Part shown: in pieces, positions 13,860 to 22,529 of the stretch
Numbering within the stretch: the first letter of the stretch is position 1
Layout of the letters: every line of letters starts with the position of its first letter
Position numbers and translations under genes: made by a program
Notes under the pieces: model-generated
Told to the model about the DNA's origin: nothing
What the model saw: only the letters and a program-made list of their open reading frames with translations
The model's database searches: none
Assembly: GCA_002480495.1 (NCBI GenBank)
Contig: DLCG01000006.1
Coordinates: 104,479 to 168,478, forward strand
DNA: 64,000 nt
Direction of reading: 5' to 3'
DNA from: Rhodobiaceae bacterium UBA7804
Lineage (GTDB): Bacteria; Pseudomonadota; Alphaproteobacteria; Parvibaculales; Parvibaculaceae

Positions 13860-15857
13860 ATGAAGAATTGTCTGGTGCGTCTGTTGCTGCCGTTCGTCGC
13901 CCTTATGGGCGCGGCGGCGGAATCCCATGCGGCGCAAATTGAGGCGGGGCCGGTCGACATCTCGATCGCGACCACGTTCTCCCTGGGTGCCAGCATGCGC
14001 ACCTCGGAGCAGGGTTGCGAATATATCTCGGTGTTCAACGGCGGCTGTTATGCACCCGGCGGAACCGACTACGATGTGAACTCGGACGACGGCAACGTCA
14101 ACGTTCAGAGAGGCGAGTTCATTGCCGCGCCGGTCAAGGTCATTTCCGAAGCTGATTTCAAATACGATAATTACGGCTTCTTCCTTCGAGCCAAGGCCTT
14201 CTACGACTATGTCGGCGACAAGGTGCTCGGTCACGGTAGTGGAAAATATGGCCCTATCGCTGCTCCTTACGATCAACGCCGCGAACTGGAAGACCAGTTC
14301 CGCGATGACGATGCCCTTAACCTTCAGGGCCGTTCGATCGATCTCCTGGACGCCTTCGCCTATGGCAACTTCCTCGTTGCCGATATGCCCGCCTCGGTTC
14401 GCATTGGCCGGCAGGCGGTGAACTGGGGCGAAAGCCTATTCATTCCCGGCGGCGTGTCCGCCTATCTTCCTCTCGATGTCTCGGCGCTTGTGCGTCCGGG
14501 AGTGGAGCTCAAGGAGGTCTTCCTTCCGCAGAACTCGCTCTTTGCCAGTGTCGGACTGCCTGCCAACCTGACCTTCGAAGCGCAATATGTCTTCCAGTGG
14601 GAAGAGTCGATTCTTCCCGCCTGTGGCAGCTTCTTCTCGCCGAGCGACGCGGCCGCAGCCGGTTGCCGCTATGCCTTGTCCGGAGGTGAAGTCTTCAACT
14701 TCGGCAATGGTCTCTCTGGCACGCCCACCGCTTTCGTACCTCGGGCACCGGATGAAGAAGCACGCGACCAGGGACAATATGGTTTTGCCCTTCGCTACTA
14801 TGCCGATTGGCTCAACCACGGAACGGAGCTGTCGGGCTACTTCGTGAACTTCCATTCGAAGTTGCCTTTCGGCACGACCACGGCGACGATGCCGACAGGC
14901 ACCACCGCGGTACTGCAGGTCTTCTGCAATCCGAATGTGCCGGGCTCACTCTCCGGTCCGAGCTGCACCAGCGCCGTTCCCGGTCTCACCGACGATGCAG
15001 GCCGGCCCGTCTCCTATGGGCAGGGCATTTTCGCGCAGGCCGCAGGCGACAATAAGCGTCTCGTCGTGCAATACCCGGAAGATATCGAAATGTTCGGGGC
15101 GAGCTTCAACACGACCATCCCCGTCATCGGCGATGCGACCGCGCTCTCGGGTGAGCTTGCCTATTATCCCGACATGCCGTTCCAGGTGGACTCGACGGAA
15201 ATAGTTGGCGCCGATATCGAGAACTTCGGCTACACGCCGGGACCGGGCGAGCCCGACTACTATAATGGCGCTCCTGTCACCCCCGGTTCCGTCATCCCCG
15301 GTTCGCGCCGCATGGATGCCCTGCACGGCCAGATCTATACGTTGAGCACGCTCACACCTTCCGACCCGATCGTGAGCGCACTTGGCGGCAATCTGCTGAT
15401 CCTCGTCGCGAATGTCGGCTTCCAGTATCTGCCGGATGCGGATGGAAACCGGCTGGCTATCCCACGTTCGGGTGAATCGCATCCCAATCCGGGTTCCGCG
15501 GCCACCTATGGCGACAATTGTATCCGCCTCAATCAGTGTTCGATCACACCGCAATATGCGACATCCTTCTCCTGGGGATATCGCATGCTTGCTCAGATGG
15601 AGTATCCGAATGCCTTCGGTACGCCCTATACGCTGAGCCCCATGCTGATCTGGAGCCACGATGTGAGCGGCTATTCCGCCGGACCGATCGGCCCGGGCTT
15701 CGTGGAAGGCAAGAAGGCGGTAACGCTTGGCGTCACGGCGAGCTATCTCGACCAGTATCGCCTGTCGCTCGACTACACCAACAATTTCGGTGCGGAATAT
15801 CGCAACGGGTCTTTCGACAAGGACTTCGTCAGCATGACGGCCTCCTACACCTTCTAG
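13860..15857 (+). CDS. DUF1302-family outer-membrane protein
   Basis: The 665-residue product has a Sec signal peptide (cleavage near SHAA) and a mature region typical of DUF1302: many Tyr, Gly and Asn, the segment IGRQAVNWGES, and a C-terminus ending in an aromatic residue (SYTF), as in beta-barrel proteins. GGGAGGAA six bases upstream fixes ATG 13860. DUF1302 genes often accompany DUF1329 genes in clusters for degrading sterols, alkanes or other hydrophobic compounds; no DUF1329 gene is seen here. With the two lipoproteins, it may form an uptake route for the substrate of the P450 and dehydrogenases. The family call is firm, the role inferred. Confidence 0.85.
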   Translation: MKNCLVRLLLPFVALMGAAAESHAAQIEAGPVDISIATTFSLGASMRTSEQGCEYISVFNGGCYAPGGTDYDVNSDDGNVNVQRGEFIAAPVKVISEADFKYDNYGFFLRAKAFYDYVGDKVLGHGSGKYGPIAAPYDQRRELEDQFRDDDALNLQGRSIDLLDAFAYGNFLVADMPASVRIGRQAVNWGESLFIPGGVSAYLPLDVSALVRPGVELKEVFLPQNSLFASVGLPANLTFEAQYVFQWEESILPACGSFFSPSDAAAAGCRYALSGGEVFNFGNGLSGTPTAFVPRAPDEEARDQGQYGFALRYYADWLNHGTELSGYFVNFHSKLPFGTTTATMPTGTTAVLQVFCNPNVPGSLSGPSCTSAVPGLTDDAGRPVSYGQGIFAQAAGDNKRLVVQYPEDIEMFGASFNTTIPVIGDATALSGELAYYPDMPFQVDSTEIVGADIENFGYTPGPGEPDYYNGAPVTPGSVIPGSRRMDALHGQIYTLSTLTPSDPIVSALGGNLLILVANVGFQYLPDADGNRLAIPRSGESHPNPGSAATYGDNCIRLNQCSITPQYATSFSWGYRMLAQMEYPNAFGTPYTLSPMLIWSHDVSGYSAGPIGPGFVEGKKAVTLGVTASYLDQYRLSLDYTNNFGAEYRNGSFDKDFVSMTASYTF

Positions 15858-15865
15858 GAATTTCT

Positions 15866-15892
15866 GCGGTCAACCGGCGACCGGTTGACTGC
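15866..15892 (+). terminator. Hairpin downstream of the DUF1302 gene
   Basis: A 12-pair stem built on TCAACCGG/CCGGTTGA with the three-base loop CGA begins eight bases after the stop codon. No T-run follows, so it may protect the mRNA 3' end rather than terminate transcription. Confidence 0.5.
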
Positions 15893-15960
15893 GGAAAATA
15901 CGACCGGACCAAGAGAGAGGCCACTCTCTAACCTGAGGCCGGAAAACATGGCCTCGCGTC

Positions 15961-15994
15961 GCGGCCCGTTCCCGGGAAACCGGGGGCGGGTCGC
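15961..15994 (+). terminator. Rho-independent terminator
   Basis: Bases 15961-15975 pair with 15980-15994 in 15 pairs (a few G-U) around a GAAA loop, and TTTT follows seven bases later. It sits between the convergent DUF1302 gene and the TetR gene and should end the former. Confidence 0.75.
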
Positions 15995-16012
15995 AGGTCT
16001 TTTGGGGAAAAG

Positions 16013-16663
16013 TCAGGCTGGACGTGGCGCGAGGTAGCCATGCATCAGTACCTCAAGCACCACATCGGCATAGCGCCGCTGCAGTGCTTCGTCGAGCTCC
16101 TCGACGCCGTGGACGAATTTGAGGATCGAGCGGTTTGCGAATATCTGTTCGCAGGCACCGAGAGCCGCCATGTAGAAGAGCTCGGGGTCGATCGGTCTGA
16201 TCGTCCCGTCGGCGATTCCAGCCTCCATCAATTCCTTCGCGGTTCGCGCCAGGGGTTCGGCGAAGAAGGTCGCGATCTCCCTGGCATTCTCTTCCGAACT
16301 GTCCCGCATTAGCGCTGCCAGCAGCCGGTAAAGATAAGGGTATCGGAAGAAGGTCCGGATCACTCCCGCCAGATGGCGCCGGAGTTTCTCCGCCGGACTG
16401 ATGTTCAGGGAAAGAAGCCGGTCGAGCTCGCCAAGAGCCATGGCTGCATCCCGCTTCGCGAGTGCCAGCAGCAGTCCGTCCTTGCCGCCGAAATAGTAGC
16501 TCACAAGGGCTACGTTCACCTCCGCCCGGGCGGCGATATCGCTCAGCGGCACGTCTATCGTTTGCCGCTCGCTCATCACCGCGCTCGCCGCCTCCAGCAG
16601 CAGTTCTCTGGCTGCTGGCCGCGGCGCGGCCGCGCGTGCCCTTCCCTTCTCGTGAGCCTCCAC
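16013..16663 (-). CDS. TetR-family transcriptional regulator
   Basis: The 216-residue protein has an N-terminal helix-turn-helix (about residues 17-65; SDIAARAEVNVALVSYYF) of the standard TetR form and an all-helical C-terminal ligand domain. It is divergent from the alcohol dehydrogenase/thiolase genes, and three AT-rich ATTTAAAT-like boxes lie in the 104-bp gap between them, so it probably represses those genes and itself. TetR proteins in such positions usually sense a pathway substrate or an acyl-CoA. The ligand is not known. Confidence 0.87.
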   Translation of the reverse strand: MEAHEKGRARAAAPRPAARELLLEAASAVMSERQTIDVPLSDIAARAEVNVALVSYYFGGKDGLLLALAKRDAAMALGELDRLLSLNISPAEKLRRHLAGVIRTFFRYPYLYRLLAALMRDSSEENAREIATFFAEPLARTAKELMEAGIADGTIRPIDPELFYMAALGACEQIFANRSILKFVHGVEELDEALQRRYADVVLEVLMHGYLAPRPA

Positions 16664-16693
16664 AAAGGCCTCCTTGCTTCCCTGCCTTTTTCG

Positions 16694-16721
16694 ATTTAAA
16701 TGTAGATTTAAATTTTTAAAT
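16694..16721. promoter_or_regulatory. ATTTAAAT boxes, candidate TetR operator
   Basis: ATTTAAAT occurs at 16694-16701 and 16706-16713, and a related TTTTAAAT ends at 16721. The palindromic boxes are 12 bp apart and lie between the divergent TetR and alcohol dehydrogenase genes, in an otherwise GC-rich genome. They probably combine promoter and operator. Confidence 0.55.
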
Positions 16722-16767
16722 GCGCCATTAAAAATAACCCGTCAAAGCGGGATAAGGGAGGCGGAGG

Positions 16768-17874
16768 ATGAAGGTCAAGGCTGCGGTCGCCAGGGCGCCC
16801 GAGGCGGATTTCACGATCGAGGAACTCGAGATCGACGAACCGCGCGAAGATGAGATCCTCGTTCGCGTGGTCGGGGTCGGCCTCTGCCACACCGATCTCG
16901 TTTTCAAGGCAACGTCGACCATCGCGCCCCCGGCCGTCTTCGGCCATGAGGGATCAGGCATTGTGGAAAAGGTCGGCAGCGCGGTGAAGAAAGTCGCGTG
17001 CGGGGATCGGGTGGCGATTACTTTCCGCTCTTGCGGTGAGTGCGCCCGCTGCAAGGAGGGGCTGCCTGCCTATTGCCACACCATGCCGATGCTCAACTAT
17101 GCGGGCATGCGGCCGGACGGCAGCAAGGCTTTGCACTGCGGGAGCGAGGATGTCGCCAGCAATTTCTTCGGCCAGTCTTCCTTCGCCACTCACTGCATCA
17201 CCTATGAGCGCAATGTCGTGAAAGTGCCGGAAGATTTCCCGCTCGAGCTTGCCGGCCCCCTTGGCTGCGGTATCCAGACTGGCGCCGGCGGCATCATGAA
17301 TTCGCTCGCATGCAAGAGGGGCTCCTCCCTGCTTGTGCTTGGCGGTGGCGCGGTCGGTCTTTCCGCCGTGATGGGCGCTGTGATCCAGGGTTGCGAAACG
17401 ATCATTGTCCTGGAGCCGCATGAAGAGCGCCGCAAGCTCGCGCTCGAACTCGGTGCGACCCATGCGCTCGATCCGGTCAAGGCGAAGGATCTTCCCGCCG
17501 CCATCCGTGAAATTCTTCCCATTGGCGTCGACTATGCGTTCGATACCACGGGAATTCCCGAGCTGCTGCAGGCGACGATGGGCTGCCTCGCGCCCCACGG
17601 CACACTCGGCATAGTCGGTATCGCTCCTCCCGGAACGCCCGTTCCGGGAGACCTCATGTCGGTCGTCACCTTCGGCCACACGGTGAAGGGCATCATCGAA
17701 GGCGACAGCGACCCGGACAAATTCATTCCGGAGATGATCGAACTCCATCGTCAGGGAAAGCTTCCCTTCGACCGTCTCGTCAAAACCTATCCCTTGGACG
17801 ACATCAACCACGCCATTGCCGATCAGCATGACGGCAAGTGCGTGAAAGTCGTGCTCCTCACGGGACAAGATTGA
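16768..17874 (+). CDS. Zinc-dependent alcohol dehydrogenase
   Basis: The 368-residue protein is a medium-chain dehydrogenase. It has the catalytic zinc site GLCHTD and GHEGSG, the structural zinc lobe CGECARC-x7-C, and a nucleotide-binding motif GGGAVGLS followed by an acidic residue (VLEPH) that favours NAD. Such enzymes oxidise aryl, allylic or long-chain alcohols to aldehydes. AAGGGAGG six bases upstream supports ATG 16768. The thiolase gene follows after 41 bp. With the aldehyde dehydrogenase at 19749 it would carry a hydroxylated substrate to an acid. The exact substrate is not evident. Confidence 0.88.
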   Translation: MKVKAAVARAPEADFTIEELEIDEPREDEILVRVVGVGLCHTDLVFKATSTIAPPAVFGHEGSGIVEKVGSAVKKVACGDRVAITFRSCGECARCKEGLPAYCHTMPMLNYAGMRPDGSKALHCGSEDVASNFFGQSSFATHCITYERNVVKVPEDFPLELAGPLGCGIQTGAGGIMNSLACKRGSSLLVLGGGAVGLSAVMGAVIQGCETIIVLEPHEERRKLALELGATHALDPVKAKDLPAAIREILPIGVDYAFDTTGIPELLQATMGCLAPHGTLGIVGIAPPGTPVPGDLMSVVTFGHTVKGIIEGDSDPDKFIPEMIELHRQGKLPFDRLVKTYPLDDINHAIADQHDGKCVKVVLLTGQD

Positions 17875-17915
17875 AACTGGCTACCTGAATAACAGGACAA
17901 CAGGGAGAAACGTGA

Positions 17916-19160
17916 ATGTCTGACGCATATATCATCGACGCATGCCGCACCCCGCGCGGCATTGGCAAGGTGGGCAAGGGCTCGCTCGCCCATCTTCATC
18001 CGCAGCATCTTGCACGCACGGTGCTTGCCGCGCTTGCCGAACGCAACAACATCAAGACCGATGAAGTCGACGACGTAATCTGGGGGACTTCTTCCCAGCG
18101 CGGCGCACAGGGCGGCGACATGGGCCGAATGGCGGCGCTCGACGCGGGCTATTCCATCAAGGCTTCGGGCGTTACGCTTGACCGCTTCTGCGGCTCCGGC
18201 ATCACGACCGTCAATCTTGCCGCCGCGCAGATCATGTCCGGTATGGAAGATCTCGTCATCGCAGGCGGGACGGAGATGATGAGCTACACCTCCGCTACTG
18301 CCGATCCGAAGACCCCGCCAATGATGGATGCGGGAAATCTCCATCTGCGCAAGCAGCATCCGCAATCCCAGCAGGGCGTTTGCGCGGATGCGATCGCTAC
18401 GCTCGAAGGCATTGACCGCAAGGCGGTGGACGAATTGGCTCTGACCTCCCAGCAGCGTGCTGCAAAGGCGCTTGAAGAGGGCCGTTTCAACAAGTCGCTG
18501 GTCACCGTTTACAACGACGATGGATCGATCGCGCTTGATCACGAAGAATTTCCCCGTCCGCAAACCACGATGGAGGGGCTTTCCGGCCTCAAGCCGTCCT
18601 TTGAAGTCTGGGCGGGCATTCCGGTCGATGCCGAAGGTACGACTTACGGCGATCTCATCCGCCAGAAGTATCCCCAGCTCGAGAAGTTCAACCATATTCA
18701 TCATGCCGGGAATTCGTCCGGCGTCGTCGACGGGGCGGCTGCCATCCTGCTCGCTTCGAAGCAGTATGCAGAGAAGAATGGTCTGAAACCCCGGGCCCGC
18801 ATTGTCGCGACGGCCAATATGGGCGACTGTCCGACGCTGATGCTCAACGCACCTGTTCCCGCCGCGAAGAAGGTGCTGGAGAAGGCCGGTCTGAAGAAGG
18901 AAGATATCGATCTCTGGGAGATCAACGAAGCCTTCGCCGTCGTTGCTGAAAAATTCATCCGCGACCTCAAGCTCGATCGCGAAAAGGTCAACGTGAATGG
19001 CGGCGCCTGCGCGCTCGGACACCCCATCGGTGCCACCGGCTCTATACTCATCGGCACGGTGCTGGATGAGCTTGAGCGTCAGGACAAGCGCTATGGCCTT
19101 GTGACAATGTGCGCTGCGGGCGGCATGGCCCCCGCCATCATCATCGAACGTCTGCAGTAA
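17916..19160 (+). CDS. Acetyl-CoA acetyltransferase family thiolase
   Basis: The 414-residue protein has the thiolase catalytic set: nucleophile Cys92 (DRFCGSG), NEAFA, the active-site His in GGACALGHPIGATG, and the second Cys in CAAGGMAPA. It should cleave or form beta-ketoacyl-CoA, most likely in beta-oxidation of the chain released by the preceding oxidations. GGGAGAAA lies upstream of ATG 17916. It follows the alcohol dehydrogenase and is closed by a perfect hairpin terminator at 19171. No hydratase or acyl-CoA dehydrogenase gene is adjacent, so the cycle must be completed elsewhere. Confidence 0.92.
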   Translation: MSDAYIIDACRTPRGIGKVGKGSLAHLHPQHLARTVLAALAERNNIKTDEVDDVIWGTSSQRGAQGGDMGRMAALDAGYSIKASGVTLDRFCGSGITTVNLAAAQIMSGMEDLVIAGGTEMMSYTSATADPKTPPMMDAGNLHLRKQHPQSQQGVCADAIATLEGIDRKAVDELALTSQQRAAKALEEGRFNKSLVTVYNDDGSIALDHEEFPRPQTTMEGLSGLKPSFEVWAGIPVDAEGTTYGDLIRQKYPQLEKFNHIHHAGNSSGVVDGAAAILLASKQYAEKNGLKPRARIVATANMGDCPTLMLNAPVPAAKKVLEKAGLKKEDIDLWEINEAFAVVAEKFIRDLKLDREKVNVNGGACALGHPIGATGSILIGTVLDELERQDKRYGLVTMCAAGGMAPAIIIERLQ

Positions 19161-19170
19161 CCACGAACCG

Positions 19171-19200
19171 GCGAAGGTCGCGGAGTGCCGCGACCTTCGC
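19171..19200 (+). terminator. Hairpin terminator after the thiolase gene
   Basis: GCGAAGGTCGCGG (19171-19183) pairs perfectly with CCGCGACCTTCGC (19188-19200) around a four-base loop, ten bases after the stop. The following T-tract is weak. Confidence 0.65.
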
Positions 19201-19227
19201 CTTATCCGTAGGAGGTTTGCTTCTCAA

Positions 19228-19641
19228 ATGACCTACACGATAACCGACCTTTCCAATGAATTCGGCGTCACGCACCGCACGCTGCGCTTCTATGAGGAAA
19301 AGGGGCTGATCGAGCCGGAACGTAAGGGGCAGACACGCCTCTATTCGAAGCGTGACCGTGCCCGACTCCAGCTCATTCTGCGTGGACGCGAGGTGGGGCT
19401 GACGCTTTACGAAATCCGCCAGATACTCGATCTCTATCAGAGCGGCGGAAGTTGCGACGAGCAGAACCGTCTTGCCGTCTCGTTCTTCAAGAAACGGCTC
19501 AGCGCCGTCAAGGCGCAGCGCGCGCAGGTTGATCGCCAGATCGATCGTCTGGAAGAAGCCTGCGAACGTCTCGGAGGAAGCGCAATTGTTGCATCGCGGC
19601 CTCGTCATGAAGGCCCCGCCCTTCGCACAGGCACGCATTAA
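19228..19641 (+). CDS. MerR-family transcriptional regulator
   Basis: The 137-residue protein has an N-terminal MerR winged-helix domain (about residues 3-70; THRTLRFYEEKGLIEP) and a C-terminal dimerising coiled coil (about 85-122). It lacks the cysteine pattern of metal sensors; its single Cys in GGSCDEQN and a later Cys are not a metal motif. Homologues with this layout often sit near beta-oxidation or aldehyde genes. It precedes the aldehyde dehydrogenase gene by 107 bp in the same direction and may regulate it. AGGAGG lies 12 bases before the ATG, a slightly long spacing. Confidence 0.85.
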   Translation: MTYTITDLSNEFGVTHRTLRFYEEKGLIEPERKGQTRLYSKRDRARLQLILRGREVGLTLYEIRQILDLYQSGGSCDEQNRLAVSFFKKRLSAVKAQRAQVDRQIDRLEEACERLGGSAIVASRPRHEGPALRTGTH

Positions 19642-19748
19642 GCGCTTTCGGGCATATCGTCAGACAGGCCGGGTGCGGGTTAGACTGCGCCCGGCCTTTA
19701 TTTATGAAAACGCTCCGAAAGAACGGAGCATACAGGGAGAGAGAAGAG

Positions 19749-21152
19749 ATGAGCGAATACAAGCTCCTCATCAATGGAAAGCTCGTCGATGGCGCGAAAT
19801 CCTCGCCGGTCCTCAATCCGGCGACGGAGGAGGCCGTTGCCGCTTGTCCCCGCGCGTCCGAGGCGCAGCTTAACGAGGCGGTCTCCGCTGCAAAAGCTGC
19901 TTTCCCGTCCTGGAGCGCGACGCCCATTGCCGAGCGCAAGAAGGTCCTGAGCGCCATAGCCGATGCGATAGAGGCGAACGCGTCCGAGCTCGCGCGCCTT
20001 CTGACGCAGGAGCAGGGAAAGCCGATCGGCGATGCGACCGGAGAGGTCTATGGTACGGCCGCTTTCTTCCGCTACTTCACCATGCTCGATTTGCCGGTGA
20101 AGATCATCGAGGACAGCGAGGGCAAGAAAGTCGAGGCTCATCGTCGTCCGCTCGGTGTCATCGGCGCCATCGTTCCATGGAACTTCCCGATGATCCTGAT
20201 GGCCTTCAAGCTTCCGCCAGCCCTGCTTGCGGGCAACACGGTCGTGCTGAAGCCCGCGCCGACAACGCCGCTCACCTCGTTGAAGCTCGGCGAACTCATC
20301 AAGGATATCGTGCCTGCCGGTGTCGTGAATATCGTGGCCGATGAAAACGACCTGGGCGCCGCGCTCACCGCTCACCCCGACGTCCGCAAGATTTCCTTCA
20401 CCGGTTCCACTGCGACCGGTCAGAAGGTCATGGCCGGTGCGGCCGGACTTCTGAAGCGCATCACACTTGAGCTCGGCGGCAACGATGCCGGCATCGTTCT
20501 CGACGACGTGAATCCGAAGGAGGCCGCCCCGAAGCTTTTCCAGAGTGCCTTCCAGAATTCGGGCCAGGTTTGCATCGCCATGAAGCGGCTCTATGTGCAT
20601 GAAAAGATCTATGACGAAATGTGCGATGAGCTCGCGAACATCGCCAACAATACTATCATTGGCGACGGTCTGAAGCAGGGTACGCAGCTCGGGCCGCTTC
20701 AGAACAAGATGCAGTTCGAGAAGGTGAAGGAACTGATCGAGGACGCGAAGAAGACCGGCAATGTGATTGCAGGTGGCGAGACGCCGGACGAGAAGGGCTA
20801 CTTCATCCGCCCCACCATCGTTCGCGACATCACGGATGGTACGCGTCTCGTCGATGAAGAGCAGTTCGGTCCCGTTCTTCCCGTCATCAAGTATTCCGAT
20901 CCGGACGATGCGATTGCACGAGCCAATGCCTCGCCATATGGCCTTGGTGGCTCGATCTGGTCGAACGACAAGGACAAGGCCTACGAGCTGGCAACGAAGC
21001 TCGAGTCGGGGAGCGTCTGGATCAACAAGCATGCTGACCTCGCACCGAATATTCCCTTTGGCGGTGCGCGGCTGTCGGGTCTCGGTTCCGAACTCGGCGA
21101 GGAGGGTCTTGCGGAGTTCACTCAGCTCAAGATCATCAACATGGCCAAGTAA
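19749..21152 (+). CDS. NAD(P)-dependent aldehyde dehydrogenase
   Basis: The 467-residue protein is of the ALDH superfamily: general-base Glu in LELGGND, catalytic Cys in SGQVCIA, the nucleotide motif FTGSTATGQ and the late EEQFGPVLP block. It oxidises aldehydes to acids and is about as long as soluble family members. The ATG at 19749 is chosen because the GGGAGAGAAG tract precedes it; the 15 upstream in-frame codons do not look conserved. Context places it after alcohol oxidation in the same putative pathway. Substrate range cannot be read from the sequence. Confidence 0.9.
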   Translation: MSEYKLLINGKLVDGAKSSPVLNPATEEAVAACPRASEAQLNEAVSAAKAAFPSWSATPIAERKKVLSAIADAIEANASELARLLTQEQGKPIGDATGEVYGTAAFFRYFTMLDLPVKIIEDSEGKKVEAHRRPLGVIGAIVPWNFPMILMAFKLPPALLAGNTVVLKPAPTTPLTSLKLGELIKDIVPAGVVNIVADENDLGAALTAHPDVRKISFTGSTATGQKVMAGAAGLLKRITLELGGNDAGIVLDDVNPKEAAPKLFQSAFQNSGQVCIAMKRLYVHEKIYDEMCDELANIANNTIIGDGLKQGTQLGPLQNKMQFEKVKELIEDAKKTGNVIAGGETPDEKGYFIRPTIVRDITDGTRLVDEEQFGPVLPVIKYSDPDDAIARANASPYGLGGSIWSNDKDKAYELATKLESGSVWINKHADLAPNIPFGGARLSGLGSELGEEGLAEFTQLKIINMAK

Positions 21153-21176
21153 TATCTGTCCTGATTTCAGGTCTTG

Positions 21177-21206
21177 AAGCCGCCCCCCGGAACAGGGAGG
21201 CGGCTT
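21177..21206. terminator. Hairpin terminator between convergent genes
   Basis: AAGCCGCC pairs with GGCGGCTT, and the stem continues inward with one mismatch around a six-base loop. It separates the aldehyde dehydrogenase gene from the convergent DUF454 gene and can serve both. Confidence 0.7.
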
Positions 21207-21209
21207 TCT

Positions 21210-21563
21210 TCATGCCTCCGGTCGGGTCCAGATCCATGTCCCGCCAATCAGGGCTGCTCCCAGCGGTGCGAGGGAGTAGGGCAGGGAAACGAAAACGAGG
21301 GCAATGACGGCGCTTGTCGCAAAAGCGGCCAATGCGGCCTGTTTTCCCTTACGCGAAATGGCACCCTGTTCTCGCCACATGCGAATATGCGGACTGAATG
21401 CAGGATGCTCCACCAGCCAGCGTTCCAGGGGCTTGCTGCTGCGGGCAAAACAGAAGGCGGCGAGAATGACGAAAGGTACCGTCGGCAAGAGAGGAAGCAC
21501 GATGCCGATCCCGCCCAGCCCGAGCGCAAGAAAACCACCTATCAGGTAAAATGTTTTGGACAA
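21210..21563 (-). CDS. DUF454 (YbaN-like) inner-membrane protein
   Basis: The 117-residue protein has the DUF454 pattern: a first membrane hairpin with GGIGIVLPLLPTVPF, the basic motif CFARSSKPLERWL, and two C-terminal membrane helices. The start is placed at TTG 21563 because GGAGG lies six bases upstream. A longer frame from ATG 21692 would add 43 unrelated residues. YbaN-like proteins are small inner-membrane proteins of unknown function. It lies downstream of cheR but is separated by 147 bp, so it is probably not part of the chemotaxis operon. Confidence 0.8.
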   Translation of the reverse strand: MSKTFYLIGGFLALGLGGIGIVLPLLPTVPFVILAAFCFARSSKPLERWLVEHPAFSPHIRMWREQGAISRKGKQAALAAFATSAVIALVFVSLPYSLAPLGAALIGGTWIWTRPEA

Positions 21564-21710
21564 GCGAGACCTCCGGGCCTGCTTTCCATCCGGCAAACAA
21601 TCCGGAGCAGGGCGGGTGCCTGGCAGTAAAGCCGCCTTCACCGGAAGACGCAATCCGGAATAGGCGGCTGGTTCCATGGAGGGTCCGTTCATGTCAGGTC
21701 CCCATCCTGC

Positions 21711-22529
21711 CTACTTAGCGAGCCCGAAAAGCCCGCGTTCCCCGGAGAGAACGCGGAAGGCATCCGAAATACCAACCACCGTTTCTGCCCCTCCGAGGCA
21801 GAGATAACCCCATGGCCGCATCACTTTCGAGAGACTGGAGAAGACGCGCCGCCGTGTTGCCTCGTCGAAATAGATGAGAACATTTCGGCAGAAGACGATA
21901 TCGAACGGTCCCATGCCGCTCGCGTGCGGATCTTCAAGCAGATTATATCGCCGGAACTCGATCATATCGCGCAGGCTGTCCTTCACTTGCCAGCCATCAT
22001 TCTCCGGCAGGAAATACTTCCTCAGTAGATGTTCCGGAAGTCCGCGTGAGACCTCGAAAAGGGAGTATCTCCCGGCTCGGGCTCTTGCGAGCATCGCGTC
22101 GGAAATATCCGTGGCGACGATCTCCACTTGCCAGCCGGCAAGAGCCGGTCCCATTTCCGCGAGCGTCATTGCAAGTGAGTAGGGCTCCTGTCCGCTGGAG
22201 CAGGCCGCGCTCCATATCCTGATGCGCCGGGAGGCTTTCGTCATGGCCATTACCTCAGGCATGAGGCTGGTACGCAACCGTTCAAATGGCCAGGAGTCGC
22301 GAAAGAAAAGAGTCTCGTTCGTCGTCATCGCATCGACGATCTGCTTCAGCAAGGCTTCATCGCGTGTGCGGCGTATCTCCTCTATGAAGCGCCCAACACT
22401 TTCAAGGCCGTTCCGGCGCGCCAGAGGCGCGAGCCGACTTTCGATCAGATATCCCTTCTCGGGCGTGACCACGAGGCCGGAGCGTTCGTAGAGCATCTGT
22501 TTCAGATAATCGAATTCGAGATTGTTCAT
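21711..22529 (-). CDS. cheR: Chemotaxis protein methyltransferase CheR
   Basis: The 272-residue protein has the CheR N-terminal helical domain and a SAM-dependent methyltransferase domain with SAACSSGQEPYS (SAM loop) and the late motif FCRNVLIYF. CheR methylates glutamates of chemoreceptors during adaptation. The ATG at 22529 overlaps the cheB stop (ATGA), so the longer upstream frame is not used. It is the last gene of the cheA-W-Y-Z-B-R operon. Its likely substrate is the soluble globin-coupled receptor at 30851 and perhaps others encoded elsewhere. Confidence 0.93.
   Translation of the reverse strand: MNNLEFDYLKQMLYERSGLVVTPEKGYLIESRLAPLARRNGLESVGRFIEEIRRTRDEALLKQIVDAMTTNETLFFRDSWPFERLRTSLMPEVMAMTKASRRIRIWSAACSSGQEPYSLAMTLAEMGPALAGWQVEIVATDISDAMLARARAGRYSLFEVSRGLPEHLLRKYFLPENDGWQVKDSLRDMIEFRRYNLLEDPHASGMGPFDIVFCRNVLIYFDEATRRRVFSSLSKVMRPWGYLCLGGAETVVGISDAFRVLSGERGLFGLAK

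Noticed and set aside
21564..21692. N-terminal extension of the DUF454 protein from ATG 21692
   Set aside because: The extra 43 residues do not resemble the family, and TTG 21563 has a well-placed GGAGG.
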